This document shows, in pieces, positions 12,007 through 12,533 of a stretch of 12,533 nucleotides of DNA. The stretch covers positions 1 to 12,533 of the forward strand of contig CALRHW010000014.1 of assembly GCA_943359555.1 (NCBI GenBank), written 5' to 3'. The notes below the pieces were generated by a model. The model had not been told where the DNA came from. It made no database searches and worked only from the letters and a program-made list of their open reading frames with translations. This stretch comes from Parcubacteria group bacterium (GTDB lineage: Bacteria > Patescibacteriota > Minisyncoccia > Phycocordibacterales > CALRHW01). The first letter of the stretch is position 1. The number at the start of each line of letters is the position of its first letter. A program made the translations under genes and the position numbers.

Positions 12007-12516
12007 CTATTTCCTTTCTATTATTGCCGTGAGTCCCTTTAAACTTTTCTTTGGTTCGTCTGCTACAACATATTCTACACTTATTAGTTTGAGTACTCTT
12101 TGCATTCGTTCTTTTAGAAAGTTTAAATCCATGTACTTGGTTCTACCCGGTAAAAATAAATCTATCTTTACTCGGTTCCCTTCTTTTAGCCACTCTGAAG
12201 CCTTTTTTGCTTTAAGAGCTAAATCGTGGTCGCCCGTGCCTACTTTTACTTGGATATTTTTTACTTCTACAACGTGAGCTTTGGCTTTTGCGAGCTTTTG
12301 CTTTTTGTTGTCATCGTATTGAAACTTGCCATAATCCATTATCTTCGCGACAGGGGGTGTGGCATTTGGCGATATCTCAATGAGATCAAGTGCCATTTCT
12401 GTCGCTTTTTTGAGGGCTTCTTCTAGGGAAATAATCCCAAAATTCTCGCCGTCAGCCCCTAAAACGCGCAGTTGTGGTGCTTTTATCTGATGATTGATTC
12501 TAACCTTGGTACTCAA
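12007..12516 (-). CDS. infC: translation initiation factor IF-3
   Basis: The 169-residue protein has the IF-3 N-domain (VRINHQIKAPQLRVLGADGEN, LDLIEISPNATPPVAKIMDYGKF) and C-domain (VKNIQVKVGTGDHDLALKAKKASEWL, GNRVKIDLFLPGR). The conserved PPV-x4-DYGKF linker entry is present. IF-3 binds the 30S platform and checks start codon and initiator tRNA. The first possible start that gives the usual N-terminus is TTG 12516-12514; an ATA codon precedes it. No ATG is available in the region shown, so a weak start codon is likely, as in E. coli where AUU permits autoregulation. Promoter sequence would lie at or beyond the window edge. Confidence 0.95.
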   Translation of the reverse strand: MSTKVRINHQIKAPQLRVLGADGENFGIISLEEALKKATEMALDLIEISPNATPPVAKIMDYGKFQYDDNKKQKLAKAKAHVVEVKNIQVKVGTGDHDLALKAKKASEWLKEGNRVKIDLFLPGRTKYMDLNFLKERMQRVLKLISVEYVVADEPKKSLKGLTAIIERK

Positions 12517-12533
12517 TATATGTGTAAAATAAC

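Noticed and set aside
134..12516. UGA reassignment to glycine (code 25, as in Absconditabacteria/Gracilibacteria)
   Set aside because: All core genes are full length in the standard code without internal TGA codons, so there is no sign of reassignment.

Overview
The window is about 12.5 kb of AT-rich bacterial chromosome and most likely comes from a Candidate Phyla Radiation (Patescibacteria) genome, probably Parcubacteria-like. The taxon is inferred from four things. The ribosomal spc segment runs directly from S5 to L15 with no L30 gene, as is known for CPR bacteria. Almost no start codon has a Shine-Dalgarno sequence. Several proteins are lineage-style variants: S5 with a long N-terminal extension, a nucleoside diphosphate kinase with insertions, and a divergent adenylate kinase. 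Spacing is very compact. The standard code fits: no reading frame is broken by TGA, and none of the 23 recognisable genes stops at TGA.

Layout. Positions 1-6473 (+) hold the 3' end of rpsC followed by rplP, rpmC, rpsQ, rplN, rplX, rplE, rpsN (zinc type), rpsH, rplF, rplR, rpsE, rplO and secY, in one dense operon. Positions 6491-7894 carry an adenylate-kinase-like gene and map, each with its own promoter-like sequence. The usual infA/rpmJ/rpsM/rpsK/rpoA continuation is absent. Positions 7892-8157 hold two large palindromic elements, followed by ndk (8194-8808) with a promoter placed for a leaderless mRNA. Positions 8809-9167 contain no protein gene, but hold a promoter, a folded RNA candidate of about 126 nt and a hairpin. 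Positions 9168-10956 hold a small membrane protein overlapping a beta-CASP metallo-beta-lactamase ribonuclease. A third copy of the palindromic element lies at 10964-11082, followed by a small coiled-coil protein (to 11384) and a bidirectional terminator. On the minus strand, 12516 down to 11433 is the infC-rpmI-rplT operon.

Most of the window supplies ribosomal subunits, the Sec translocon, N-terminal Met removal and nucleotide supply. Two non-coding features stand out. First, a family of three palindromes of about 120 bp shares a GC-rich branched core, while the outer arms differ from locus to locus and self-complementarity is kept. Second, the structured RNA candidate at 8980-9105 has a promoter whose predicted start falls on the first base of its closing stem. 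Both come from reading the sequence by eye and need covariance searches to confirm.
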